Positions 53,362 to 62,121 of a stretch of 64,000 bases of DNA are shown in pieces. The notes under the pieces are model-generated. The model did not search any database, was not told the origin of the DNA, and saw only the letters and a program-made list of their open reading frames with translations. The stretch comes from CAZBME01 sp964645835 (lineage in GTDB: Bacteria; Desulfobacterota; Syntrophia; Syntrophales; UBA8958). Each line of letters starts with the position of its first letter. The first letter of the stretch is position 1. Position numbers and translations under genes: made by a program. Location: contig CAZYDG010000043.1 in assembly GCA_964645835.1 (NCBI GenBank), forward strand, positions 1 to 64,000. The letters are read 5' to 3'.

Positions 53362-54280
53362 GCAAGGCTCCGTTACGATTTTGATTATGCTGATCGCCGC
53401 TGTTCTGATCACGGTGGGATTGGGATTCAACTGGTTGGTAAAAGAGCACGTCAGTTCTTCCGAGGGGTTAAAGAGCAAGGCTGAGGCAATTATCAAGGCC
53501 CGGTCGACTTTTGATACTGTTATCTTTTTGATCCTAACAGGCCGGGTACTGGCGAAAGAAGTGGCTACACCGGGGGGTGAATCTATCGCAGGGATAGTCA
53601 CTCTGCCCCTTAACGGACAATTGGTAAAACTGGGGGAAGGAGTCAGTGTTCGAATTCAGGAGAGTAATGGTGCTATCTCCCTGTGGCATACAACCAGCCT
53701 AGAGAATAAAGCTGCTTTAGAGCGGTTGATTCAGCTATATGCCAAAGATCGCGACCATGATCAAAATCCTGCAGACAATTTATGGGACTGGATCGATGAG
53801 GATGATCTAGCCCGGACCAACGGTGCAGAAGCGGCTTATTATAAAGGAAAGGGATTGCATTACGTGCCCAGGAATTATGCCCTCCAATCATTGGACGAAC
53901 TTAAATTAATAAAAGGCTTTGACGAAAGCTTGCTTGACAAACTGGATAAAAGTTTGACTCTTCTACCCAAGACGGGTTTCAATCCGAATACGGCTTCGGA
54001 CGATGTATTAATGGCCTATCTGAAATTTGACGAGCAAGCGATGAAGACTATGAAAGAGTATTTGGCCGATAAGCCAGTTTCATCGGATCGTGAGATGCTC
54101 TCTTTGACGGGGCAGAGCATTACAAAGGATGTGGATGCGATCTACTTTAGGCCATCACCCTATATGGATGTGACAATTGATGTGGGAACACCTCGAAAAG
54201 TTTACAGTATCAAGGCCGGCTTGTTTATCGCCCAGAAAAAATACGCACCCTACAGTGTGTTATCGTGGAAAGAGGAATAG
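53342..54280 (+). CDS. gspK: Type II secretion minor pseudopilin GspK
   Basis: A 312-residue protein. The leader MKPMSDRQG is followed by SVTILIMLIAAVLITVGLGF; residue 5 is Leu rather than Glu, as is usual for GspK, the tip pseudopilin. The large globular insert contains DRDHDQNPADNLWDWIDEDD, and the helix-hairpin segment LQSLDELKLIKGFDESLLDK followed by NPNTASDDVLMAYL is typical of GspK. It sits at the end of the minor-pilin block, 7 bases before gspL. Confidence 0.9.
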   Translation: MKPMSDRQGSVTILIMLIAAVLITVGLGFNWLVKEHVSSSEGLKSKAEAIIKARSTFDTVIFLILTGRVLAKEVATPGGESIAGIVTLPLNGQLVKLGEGVSVRIQESNGAISLWHTTSLENKAALERLIQLYAKDRDHDQNPADNLWDWIDEDDLARTNGAEAAYYKGKGLHYVPRNYALQSLDELKLIKGFDESLLDKLDKSLTLLPKTGFNPNTASDDVLMAYLKFDEQAMKTMKEYLADKPVSSDREMLSLTGQSITKDVDAIYFRPSPYMDVTIDVGTPRKVYSIKAGLFIAQKKYAPYSVLSWKEE

Positions 54281-54287
54281 GCGGGAT

Positions 54288-55490
54288 ATGGGGATGATGA
54301 TTGCATACTGGGATAGGGAAAGACTTGATATTTACCGTATCGTCAACAAACGGCCGGTCAGATTTGCAGCTGGAAGTCTCGACAAGCTAACTCCCGTTAG
54401 GAAGGTTGCCGATAAAAAGATCTTGATTATCGGCAGGGATCGTCTTGTTCACCTGAAAAAAAGATACCCCCCGGCGCCTGAAGAGACTTTGCGAAAGGCA
54501 GTCGATCTGGAAATCGGGGAACTGGTCCCGCTGACCCATCCGGCCTGTCATTGCCGAATCTTTGAATCATACGGCACCCATATCATGCTGGATATATGGG
54601 CATGGGAAACTGATCAATATGCCCGCCTGAATGAGGTTTTCCCTTTCAACGCTGTCGTTCCGGAGGATATTCTCTTTTCGTCTGCCAATCCTGAGATGTC
54701 GATTTATCATCATCAGGGTGCCGTTAATATGCTTGTTCACGGTCAAGGGAAATTCTTTGCCGGCGCTACGTTCCCCACGGAAACGTTCAGTCAGGGCGAC
54801 ATGGACCGGTTTATCGAAGGGCTCGCCCAGTACCGGGTCGATATAACAAAAATCAAGATATATGGAACATTGCCTTTTTCGCTGGCTGGTCGACAACTTC
54901 CGGAAATCGCCAATGTTTCTGCTCCTGCGTATCCTCCATGTCTGGACTATTTTGATTTATTGGACCTGAAAAAGTTCCGCGTAAGGCGTGATTACCATTT
55001 TTTAGAGAAAAAAGATTTCATATTAAGACTCTTCATATATCTGATTCTAGGTTATGTCCTCATGCTCTACCTTACCATGAGAAACTATGATGAAGTCTCC
55101 TCCGCCATCAAGTTGAAACTCAATCTTCTGGATCGGCAGGTATCGGCCTTGACGATAGACCGCGGTGAGACGGCAGACAGTCAAGATACCCTCGTCAAGG
55201 AACTCAATGAGAAGATATCCTCAAGGCAATCCGCCCTCTCCGCCATGACGGTATTGGCCCGGAGGCTTCCCAAGGGCAGTTTCGTTACACGAATGGTTTT
55301 CAATGGGAACAATACGGATATTTCTTTGTCTTCAAAAGAGCCCTTGGCTGTTCTTCGATTATTGGGGAATGCACCGGAGATTAAAAAGGTCAGCATGAAG
55401 GGGCCGCCGGTTAAAGATCGAAGCACGGCTTCATACAATTTCAACATGACCATCGAGTTTATCCGGTTGCCTGGTAGCGAGTCGATATGA
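54288..55490 (+). CDS. gspL: Type II secretion assembly protein GspL-like
   Basis: A 400-residue protein. The cytoplasmic part (1-245) is an actin-like fold with weak sequence marks (LDKLTPVRKVADKKILIIGR). A membrane helix (about 248-268, IYLILGYVLMLYL) precedes a periplasmic part with a coiled-coil (LKLNLLDRQVSALT) and a ferredoxin-like end. This layout fits GspL, which recruits GspE and pairs with GspM. The ATG at 54288 is chosen over 54177, which lies inside gspK. gspM follows with a 4-base overlap. Confidence 0.8.
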   Translation: MGMMIAYWDRERLDIYRIVNKRPVRFAAGSLDKLTPVRKVADKKILIIGRDRLVHLKKRYPPAPEETLRKAVDLEIGELVPLTHPACHCRIFESYGTHIMLDIWAWETDQYARLNEVFPFNAVVPEDILFSSANPEMSIYHHQGAVNMLVHGQGKFFAGATFPTETFSQGDMDRFIEGLAQYRVDITKIKIYGTLPFSLAGRQLPEIANVSAPAYPPCLDYFDLLDLKKFRVRRDYHFLEKKDFILRLFIYLILGYVLMLYLTMRNYDEVSSAIKLKLNLLDRQVSALTIDRGETADSQDTLVKELNEKISSRQSALSAMTVLARRLPKGSFVTRMVFNGNNTDISLSSKEPLAVLRLLGNAPEIKKVSMKGPPVKDRSTASYNFNMTIEFIRLPGSESI

Positions 55491-56041
55491 TCAATATTAT
55501 TCCCCAGAAAGATTTGAAGACCATCGGTATCTATCTTATCGTTGCTTTGGCGCTGATCCGATTCCTGGTCTATCCCCTTTATGCATCCGTCGACGGGCGG
55601 AAGAAGAGCCTTGCCGAGCAATATGAAAACTATCAAGTTAAGGTTGCGCTACTCGAGAGGCAAATTGCGGAAAGGCAAAAAAATGAACATAATGCCAAGT
55701 CACCGGTCTCTGATCCCAAGGTGATCTTATCAAAATACTATGATAAGAATATCAAATTCCCTAATATCCAAGCGGATCTGATCGAATCGCTCATCAAAAT
55801 ATCCGAAAAGAAAGGTATGACCGTCATTGATTTCGAATTGTTGGAGCCGGTTGCAGGTCCAAATATCAGCGAGATACCTGTGTTGATCAGGATCAGCGGT
55901 CAGTCGGGTGCTTTTGTGGACGTTCTCAGGGAGATAGAACGAAGTGACAAGGTCTTGGTGGTAAAATCGATGGAGATTAATAAAATTGGAGCGGAATTCC
56001 GCTTTTTCTTGACCTTGTCGTCTTTCCGGATAGAGAAATGA
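55487..56041 (+). CDS. gspM: Type II secretion assembly protein GspM-like
   Basis: A 184-residue bitopic protein: a short cytoplasmic N-terminus, one helix (IYLIVALALIRFLVYPLY), a coiled coil (KSLAEQYENYQVKVALLERQ) and a small periplasmic ferredoxin-like domain. It pairs with GspL. The start overlaps the gspL stop and its stop overlaps the start of the GspC-like gene (ATGA), so translation is coupled through the last three genes. Confidence 0.8.
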   Translation: MINIIPQKDLKTIGIYLIVALALIRFLVYPLYASVDGRKKSLAEQYENYQVKVALLERQIAERQKNEHNAKSPVSDPKVILSKYYDKNIKFPNIQADLIESLIKISEKKGMTVIDFELLEPVAGPNISEIPVLIRISGQSGAFVDVLREIERSDKVLVVKSMEINKIGAEFRFFLTLSSFRIEK

Positions 56042-56775
56042 TTAAAAAGTTTTTACCGGATGTCTCGGGCCTTATATTCATCGCCGTTGTGGCCTTTCTT
56101 GTTGCAAGCAAGCCAGGTATCAATCTGACGGTAAAAGCAAAGGCTGTTCCGCAACAGATAAAGAACACTTCTGTTCCGGTTGCCGTGCCTCCAAAGAACA
56201 TAGCGGTCTCATCGTCCTCATCGCCTCAGGAGGCGCTGCTTGAAAGGAATATTTTTGCCGAAAGCGGGAGCTATGCCATCGATGCCAAAGCAAAGCCGGT
56301 TTTGCCGGAAATCCCTTATCAGCTCATTGCCATTCTTAATGGAAAAGAAAACAAAGCGGTCTTCAGGGAGTATACCGGTGCCATTATCAACATGACCACG
56401 GGTAAAAAAATGATTGATGATTATGTTATCATTACGATAAATAATACGTCCGTTGAACTTCAAAGGGGGAAAGAAAAGAAGGGATTGCAATTGTTTAATG
56501 CCGCAGTCAGCCATCAACCGGCGAAGGCAATGGAACAGCATAAAAACAAGACTCTTTCTCCCGTAATATACACATTGATCGGCATCCTGGGTGGCCAGGA
56601 GAAAAAGGCCGTTTTGCGCAGTGCCAATGGAGTCGTTTCCATTATGCCGGTTGGGGGAATGCTCGGTGATGGTTCCGTTATTTCCGTTATTACGCCTCTT
56701 TCAGTGAAACTCAAGCAAGGGAAGAAAGAAACGGAGTTGAAAATGTTCGATGCCACCAGGACGATGGGACGATGA
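56038..56775 (+). CDS. gspC: GspC-like inner-membrane protein with two HR domains
   Basis: A 245-residue protein with one N-terminal helix (LIFIAVVAFLVASKPGINLT), a linker and the motif ALLERNIFAESG that typically opens GspC. It then carries two similar HR-type repeats: PYQLIAILNGKENKAVFREY and IYTLIGILGGQEKKAVLRSA (about 93-150 and 176-235), each ending in a V-L--GK-----L-LF-like strand. HR domains contact the secretin; GspC normally has one HR plus PDZ or coiled-coil, so a doubled HR and no PDZ is unusual. The gene is last of the T2SS run, next to a chimera. Confidence 0.75.
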   Translation: MIKKFLPDVSGLIFIAVVAFLVASKPGINLTVKAKAVPQQIKNTSVPVAVPPKNIAVSSSSSPQEALLERNIFAESGSYAIDAKAKPVLPEIPYQLIAILNGKENKAVFREYTGAIINMTTGKKMIDDYVIITINNTSVELQRGKEKKGLQLFNAAVSHQPAKAMEQHKNKTLSPVIYTLIGILGGQEKKAVLRSANGVVSIMPVGGMLGDGSVISVITPLSVKLKQGKKETELKMFDATRTMGR

Positions 56776-56779
56776 AAGT

Positions 56780-58006
56780 ATGCGTTATTTTGATAGTGTA
56801 CCGATACTGATGGCCACCATTATGGCTATCATGTTGCTCACTGCAAGCAGCGCAGAATCGGCTGATGTGTACGTTTTTACCGATGGGGGGGAGACCACCT
56901 ATTATACGAATATGCCTGGGCCGGGGCGTGTCAAGGTGAAATTGCCTCTTGTAAAACCTAAAGTCAAAGCAGTGGGATCAGCGCGTTCGGTGATAATTCG
57001 TGACCGGAAAGACTATGAACCTGTTATTACTGATGTGGAAAATAGGAGAAAAAAAGTAGCGAATATTGTTTTTTCATTTTACATTCGAAGGATTTTTAGA
57101 ATTATCCCAGCTGCAATTTTTTGTATAGTTATTTCCCTATCTTTGTCCTGGGTATCTGGTCAGGGATCAGTTTTTGGGAACATGGATATCAATCTGACCT
57201 CAGTTTTTTCGATTCTTACATTGCATTATAATATTTTGCTGGCTTTGGATTGGCCTAGCCGTATCCATTGGCAAACCTTTGGTTTTTTTTGGAGTTTAAT
57301 GGTTGAAGAACAGTTTTATCTGCTCTTTCCATTTCTTCTATTGGCTTTTCGAACCGTGCAGAAGAAAGTAGCTATCTTGACGATCCTATTGCTACTAGCA
57401 CTAGTGCTACAAATCATTGTCGGAATGCACAACAACGTTATATTGTATAAATTATTTCGTTTCGATGGATTAATGATTGGCGTTTTGTTGTATTTTTTTA
57501 CTAAGAGCAGATTTTATCAAGCATTTGATATCTTTAAGTTTAAAAATACATTTACGTCTCTTACCTATAACCTGATGTTGCTGAGCCTTTTACTTTTTGT
57601 CCAAGGCATGCATGAAATTTCCTTCCATCCATTTTTGTCCGCAATTCTTTCTGGTGTTTTTGTGCTTGCTGCAACGTATCAGCATGATAGCATTTTCCCT
57701 CTAAAGCCGTTCGCGTCGATGCTGACTTGGGCCGGTAACAGGTCTTATAGTCTATATTTGCTTCATAGCCTTGCACTTAGCATTACTGTGACCTTATGGG
57801 ATTTTTATGCACATCAGGTTGGAAAGGTTTTGGGTTCCGGGGATGAAATTATGATGGCTTTGACTTCTATTATTATTATTCTAATCTTGGTTGAGTTTTC
57901 TTACAGGGTTATTGAGCGTCCGTTGATAAAATTTGGCAAGTTTGTTTCCGATAGAGTGGAGTCACCAGTAAGTGTTTCGCTAGCGATGCACAGACCTTTC
58001 CCTTAG
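56780..58006 (+). CDS. In-frame chimera: lytic-transglycosylase N-terminus joined to acyltransferase-3
   Basis: A 408-residue frame made of two unrelated parts. Residues 1 to about 88 are a signal peptide (ILMATIMAIMLLTASSAESA) and a DUF4124-like segment (VYVFTDGGETTYYTNMPGPG), ending DYEPVITDVENR, exactly the linker that normally leads into an SLT domain (YxxDPxLVKAIIKAES). Here it switches to RKKVANIVFSFYIRRIFRII and continues as the C-terminal two-thirds of an AT3/OafA-type acyltransferase (FFWSLMVEEQFYLLFPFLLL, NRSYSLYLLHSLALS, RVIERPLIKFGK). The helix-1 His and first helices of the acyltransferase are absent. Base composition drops to AT-rich at the joint (about 57045). Neither enzyme should be active in its normal way. 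Start 56780 fits the signal peptide. Confidence 0.75.
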   Translation: MRYFDSVPILMATIMAIMLLTASSAESADVYVFTDGGETTYYTNMPGPGRVKVKLPLVKPKVKAVGSARSVIIRDRKDYEPVITDVENRRKKVANIVFSFYIRRIFRIIPAAIFCIVISLSLSWVSGQGSVFGNMDINLTSVFSILTLHYNILLALDWPSRIHWQTFGFFWSLMVEEQFYLLFPFLLLAFRTVQKKVAILTILLLLALVLQIIVGMHNNVILYKLFRFDGLMIGVLLYFFTKSRFYQAFDIFKFKNTFTSLTYNLMLLSLLLFVQGMHEISFHPFLSAILSGVFVLAATYQHDSIFPLKPFASMLTWAGNRSYSLYLLHSLALSITVTLWDFYAHQVGKVLGSGDEIMMALTSIIIILILVEFSYRVIERPLIKFGKFVSDRVESPVSVSLAMHRPFP

Positions 58007-58209
58007 GCCATCCGACTTGGATAGTGGGTCGTATATTTTAAAATGCAGGGGCAGAAAAAAATTAGCGGGTGATCAGTGGCGAAAGATTGCATTGCTATAT
58101 AGAGATTGTTTCCTCAATGTTGTATGAGATTATCGATTTGAGTTCCTTATTTTAGGGTCATTCTTGACAGAAATAGGGATGAGATTATGCAAAGGAGAAA
58201 TTTTAATAA

Positions 58210-59109
58210 ATGATGACATTATCAAAAACAACATCCATGAAAGGCATCATACTCGCGGGTGGTTCGGGCACAAGGCTTTATCCAATAACATCATCCGTAT
58301 CAAAGCAGCTTCTTCCCGTTTTTGACAAACCCATGATTTACTATCCCCTGTCTATCCTGATGCTGGCCGGGATTCGGCAGATTCTCATCATATCAACGCC
58401 CCGGGATTTGCCTTTTTACAAGGAATTATTCAATGATGGCAACCACCTGGGGTTGTCAATTTCCTACGCTGAACAACCCCATCCCGGTGGTTTGGCCCAG
58501 GCGTTCATTATTGGCGACTCCTTCATCGGAAAGGACAATGTCTGTCTGGTTTTGGGAGACAATATCTTCCATGGCTATGGCCTGTCGGCGTTGCTGGAGA
58601 AGGCGGGCGCCCTTTCAGACGGCGCCCTTGTCTTCGGTTATTGGGTGAAAGACCCGGAACGCTACGGTGTTGTGTCTTTTGATGAACAAGGGAAGGCGGA
58701 GAGTCTGGAAGAAAAACCGGCAAAGCCAAAGTCCAATTATGCCGTGGTCGGCCTTTATTTTTATGATAACGACGTGATTGAAGTTGCGAAAAATCTTAAG
58801 CCTTCCGCCCGTGGCGAACTGGAGATTACAGATGTCAACAAGGAATATCTGAAGCGGGGCAAACTGCAGGTCGAGATCCTGGGCCGCGGTATGGCATGGT
58901 TGGATACGGGCACCCATGAAAGCCTTCTGGAAGCGGGCAATTTCATAGCCACTATCGAACACCGCCAAGGGCTCAAAGTCGCCTGCCTGGAAGAAATTGC
59001 CTACAGTAAGGGCTACATCACGAAGAAGCAATTGCTTGCCCTGGCAGAACCTCTGGCAAAAAACCAATATGGTGAATACCTGATCGGTCTTGTTGAGCAT
59101 AAACGATAA
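58210..59109 (+). CDS. rmlA: Glucose-1-phosphate thymidylyltransferase
   Basis: A 299-residue enzyme. It contains GIILAGGSGTRLYPITSSVS, KQLLPVFDKPMIYYPLSILM, VLGDNIFHGYGL, SLEEKPAKPKSNYAVVGLYF and AWLDTGTHESLLEA, all standard for RmlA/RfbA, which makes dTDP-glucose. No rmlB, C or D follows, so the other dTDP-sugar genes must be elsewhere. ATG 58210 is kept (AAAGGAG upstream), though an internal ATG at 58240 is also plausible. The next gene starts inside its last codons. Confidence 0.95.
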   Translation: MMTLSKTTSMKGIILAGGSGTRLYPITSSVSKQLLPVFDKPMIYYPLSILMLAGIRQILIISTPRDLPFYKELFNDGNHLGLSISYAEQPHPGGLAQAFIIGDSFIGKDNVCLVLGDNIFHGYGLSALLEKAGALSDGALVFGYWVKDPERYGVVSFDEQGKAESLEEKPAKPKSNYAVVGLYFYDNDVIEVAKNLKPSARGELEITDVNKEYLKRGKLQVEILGRGMAWLDTGTHESLLEAGNFIATIEHRQGLKVACLEEIAYSKGYITKKQLLALAEPLAKNQYGEYLIGLVEHKR

Positions 59110-60099
59110 CCCTTGGGTGCATGTGGTAACAGTCGTCATCGTCAACTGGAATGGCCTGAAATTTATTTCTGAATGTCTGGATGGCCTTCAGCGGCAAGCC
59201 TTCCAGCCCTTTTCAGTGATAATGGTTGACAATGCTTCCCAGGATGGGTCCGTAGATTTAGTCAAAAAAACTATCCCGATGTTCGGGTCATTGCTTTAAA
59301 TACTAATGTCGGATTTGCTGCGGCCAATAATGTCGCCCTTCGGTCCGTCGAAACTCCTTATGTTGCACTTCTGAACAATGATGCCGTTCCCGATCCTCAG
59401 TGGCTGCAACGACTGGTGGATGCCTTGGAGACCCATCCCGAAGCAGGCTTTGCCGCCTCGAAGATGCTTTTTTATGACACACCGGATATCATCGATCGGG
59501 CCGGTGATGCATATACCACAGCAGGAACGGCCCTTCTAAAGGGAAGAGGATGCTCGGCTGAGGATTATAGCTGTCGCGCCTGGGTCTTTGGTGCCTGTGC
59601 GGGCGCGGCGCTATATCGGATGGCCATGCTTTGGGATACGGGGCTCTTCGAAGAAGACTTTTTCCTGCTTTATGAGGATGTGGATCTGAGTTTCCGGGCC
59701 CAACTCAAAGGATATAAATGCTTGTATGTGCCGGAGGCAAAGGTCCATCACAAGGGGAGCGGCAGTATCGTCCACGATTCGCCCATATCGGTGTACTATA
59801 GCCATCGGAACCTGGAGTGGGTTTACATCCGGAACATGCCCGGCGGGTTGATTGTCCGGTCCATGTTTTCCCATTTTATCTATGACTTTGTTGCCTTTGT
59901 TTATTTTGTGATGAGTGGACGGGGTGTTGATTTTATGCGGGCGAAGCGTGATGCCGTGAAGGGCTTAAGGCAGGCCTGGCAGGATCGAAAGCGCATTCAG
60001 GCTGGTAAGATTGTTACCGATGAGTACATATGGAGGTTGTTGGAAAGGCCCATGCTGTTTAGTCGTTTGATGAACCGTTTCGGGATGCTGAAATTCTGA
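59090..60099 (+). pseudogene. Glycosyltransferase family 2 gene with a frameshift in an A7 tract
   Basis: The first 69 codons (TTG start) give VTVVIVNWNGLKFISECLDG and VIMVDNASQDGSVDLVKK, then run out of frame at TAA (59297). From 59274 a second frame continues the same enzyme: YPDVRVIALNTNVGFAAANN, ALLNNDAVPDPQ (DxD-like), TGLFEEDFFLLYEDVDLSFR and on to 60099. The switch is at seven A residues (59264-59270): an eighth A, or a -1 slip after AAA AAA, would join them as VKKNYPDV. The restored protein (about 335 aa) would be a normal GT2. Possible explanations are sequencing error, a real mutation, phase variation, or recoding by ribosomal or transcriptional slippage. Confidence 0.8.
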
Positions 60100-60186
60100 A
60101 ATCTACCCCATCCCACCACGACTCTCCCCTTGAAAGGGAGGGAGAAAAACAGAAAGTTCTAAACGAACAGCGTTATAGGGGAATAA

Positions 60187-61185
60187 ATGCAAGTTATTAG
60201 GTCTGTCAGTCAAAAAGTGGTATGCGGTGTTGTGATTGCCGTTTGGGTTTCATGTTTTCTCTTGGTAGGATTAGCCGGGATAAATGAAGCTGCAGCCGGA
60301 AATCAATCCCCTGCTTTAAGTGTCCAAGGCCGGATTCGTGTGTCCGGGGCGTGGGCTCTATACCCTATGATGGTCAAATGGGCGGAAGAATTCAAGAAGG
60401 TGAACCCGAAAGTGCGGATTGACATTTCAGCGGGAGGCGCCGGCAAAGGCGTCGTCGATGCCCTTTCGGGATTGGTCGATATCGGGATGGTTTCCCGGGA
60501 GATAAGGCAGGAAGAAGCGAGACAGAAGGCATTTTATATTCCCGTGGTCAAGGATGCCGTTTTTCCCACAATCAACCAGAACAACCCTGTCCTTGCGGAA
60601 CTGATGAAAAAGGGCCTCAAGAAAAAAGCCTTTGTCGATCTGTGGATCAGCGGTCGTCCTATGACGTGGGGTGAGTTGGCCGGTGTGGTGAGTCCGCAGA
60701 AGGTCCGGGTTTATACGCGGTCCGATTCATGCGGGGCTGCTGAAACGTGGGCGAAGTATCTGGGGAAACAGCAGGAGGACCTGGGCGGTGTCGCCGTATA
60801 CGGTGATCCCGGTGTTGCCGAAGCGGTCAGAAAGGATGTGTCGGGCATCGGGTTTAACAATCTCAACTATGCCTATGATATGAAAACGGGGAGGCCCGTA
60901 CCGGGGATTCAGATTGTGCCCATCGACGCCAATGAAAATGGCAAGATTGATCCTTCGGAACGGCTGCGAACAAAGCAGGAGGCGATTCACGCTGTCGTTT
61001 CCGGTGTTTACCCGTCGCCGCCTGCGAGAGACCTGTATCTTGTGTCGAAGGAATCCTTTAAAGGGTCTGCCAAGGAGTTTGTCCGCTGGATTTTGACGTC
61101 TGGTCAAAAATATGTTGAAGATGTCGGCTACTTACGGATCAGTCCCGTACAGCTAAAAAGCGCACTGAACAAAATGGGGCGTTAA
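60187..61185 (+). CDS. PstS-like substrate-binding protein
   Basis: A 332-residue exported protein. The signal region is VVCGVVIAVWVSCFLLVGLA. The mature part opens RIRVSGAWALYPMMVKWAEE, then VRIDISAGGAGKGVVDALSG, DIGMVSREI, YTRSDSCGAAETWAKYL and SGIGFNNLNYAYD. This is the type 2 periplasmic binding fold of PstS-like proteins. The ligand loop reads SGAWALYP rather than the usual SGSTT/GAGATFP form, so phosphate specificity is not certain. The genes for two permeases and an ATPase follow, then cysD; a sulfate or related oxyanion ligand is possible. Confidence 0.8.
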   Translation: MQVIRSVSQKVVCGVVIAVWVSCFLLVGLAGINEAAAGNQSPALSVQGRIRVSGAWALYPMMVKWAEEFKKVNPKVRIDISAGGAGKGVVDALSGLVDIGMVSREIRQEEARQKAFYIPVVKDAVFPTINQNNPVLAELMKKGLKKKAFVDLWISGRPMTWGELAGVVSPQKVRVYTRSDSCGAAETWAKYLGKQQEDLGGVAVYGDPGVAEAVRKDVSGIGFNNLNYAYDMKTGRPVPGIQIVPIDANENGKIDPSERLRTKQEAIHAVVSGVYPSPPARDLYLVSKESFKGSAKEFVRWILTSGQKYVEDVGYLRISPVQLKSALNKMGR

Positions 61186-61200
61186 AGAGAATGCGGAGTA

Positions 61201-62121
61201 TTGGATAAGAGAAACGCAATGAACTACGGGCTTCGGAGAAGGCAGTACAAAGAATGCTTTGCCTGGTTGACGATGCGCGGAAGCGTCATCTTCGTCCATG
61301 CCCTGGCCTTTATAATCTTTATTGGTCTTGTTGTAAAATCGGAGCCGATCCTATCGCGAACATCTCTGTCCGAATTGTTATTTTCTTCCGTCTGGCATCC
61401 TCTGAAGGGGGTTTATGGCCTGTTTCCCTTCATTATAAGCACGGTGGAAGTAACGGCCATGGCCATGGCCATTTCCATTCCCGTCTGCCTTCTCTGTGCG
61501 ATCTATCTTTCGGAATATGCCGGTTGCCGGTTTCGGGAGTCGGTCTGACTCATCATCGATATTTTGGCCGGAATCCCATCGGTGGTCTACGGCCTCTGCG
61601 GTGTCCTGGTCATCGTTCCTTTCGTAAGAATGCTGGGGGAATTTCTGGGGAAACTCACGACGGGCTATAGCCTGCTTTCGGGCGGTTTGATCCTTGCCGT
61701 GATGGTGACTCCTTTTGTCATTTCGGTGTCCGTGGAGGTCTTGCGCATGGTTCCGGATCAGGTCCGGGAGAGCGCCCTGGCCCTGGGAGCCACGAAATGG
61801 GAAACGGTCAAGCATGTGGTACTGAAAAAGGCCCGTCGAGGGCTGATCGCCGCCGTTGTGCTGGGCTTTGCCCGCGCCTTCGGCGAGACCATGGCCGTGC
61901 TTATGGTCGTGGGAAATGTGGCCGAGGTGCCGTCTTCGATCTTTGACCCGGCCTATCCCCTGCCTGCCCTTATCGCCAATAATTATGGAGAGGTTATGTC
62001 CATTCCCCTATATGATTCGGCTCTCATGTCGGCGGCCCTCATCTTGATGGTTTTGGTGGCCCTCTTCAGCCTGACGGCCCATTATACCCTTTTGACGACG
62101 GGAGGCCGATGGGAAGAATGA
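61201..62121 (+). pseudogene. PstC-like permease gene interrupted by an in-frame TGA
   Basis: The frame from TTG 61201 runs 115 codons (MDKRNAMNYGLRRRQYKECF...YLSEYAGCRFRESV), then TGA (61546-61548), then continues in the same frame with LIIDILAGIPSVVYGLCGVL through VSVEVLRMVPDQVRESALAL, GFARAFGETMAVLMVVGNVA and SSIFDPAYPLPALIANNYG to 62121. The piece after the stop is the core of the inner-membrane permease, including the LAGIPSVVYG and EAA-loop segments. Homologues have a basic residue near the stop, so CGA to TGA is the likely change. The rest of the gene has no other damage, suggesting a recent mutation, an error or read-through. pstA overlaps it by 13 bases. Confidence 0.85.

Noticed and set aside
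54177..54287. N-terminal extension of the GspL frame from ATG 54177
   Set aside because: It lies inside gspK, is rich in Arg/Cys/Pro and has no GspL similarity; ATG 54288 is more sensible.
60100..60150. CTCTCCCCTTGAAAGGGAGGGAG hairpin before the PstS-like gene
   Set aside because: The stem is imperfect and has no T run; it is similar to common repeat debris. Not called as a terminator.
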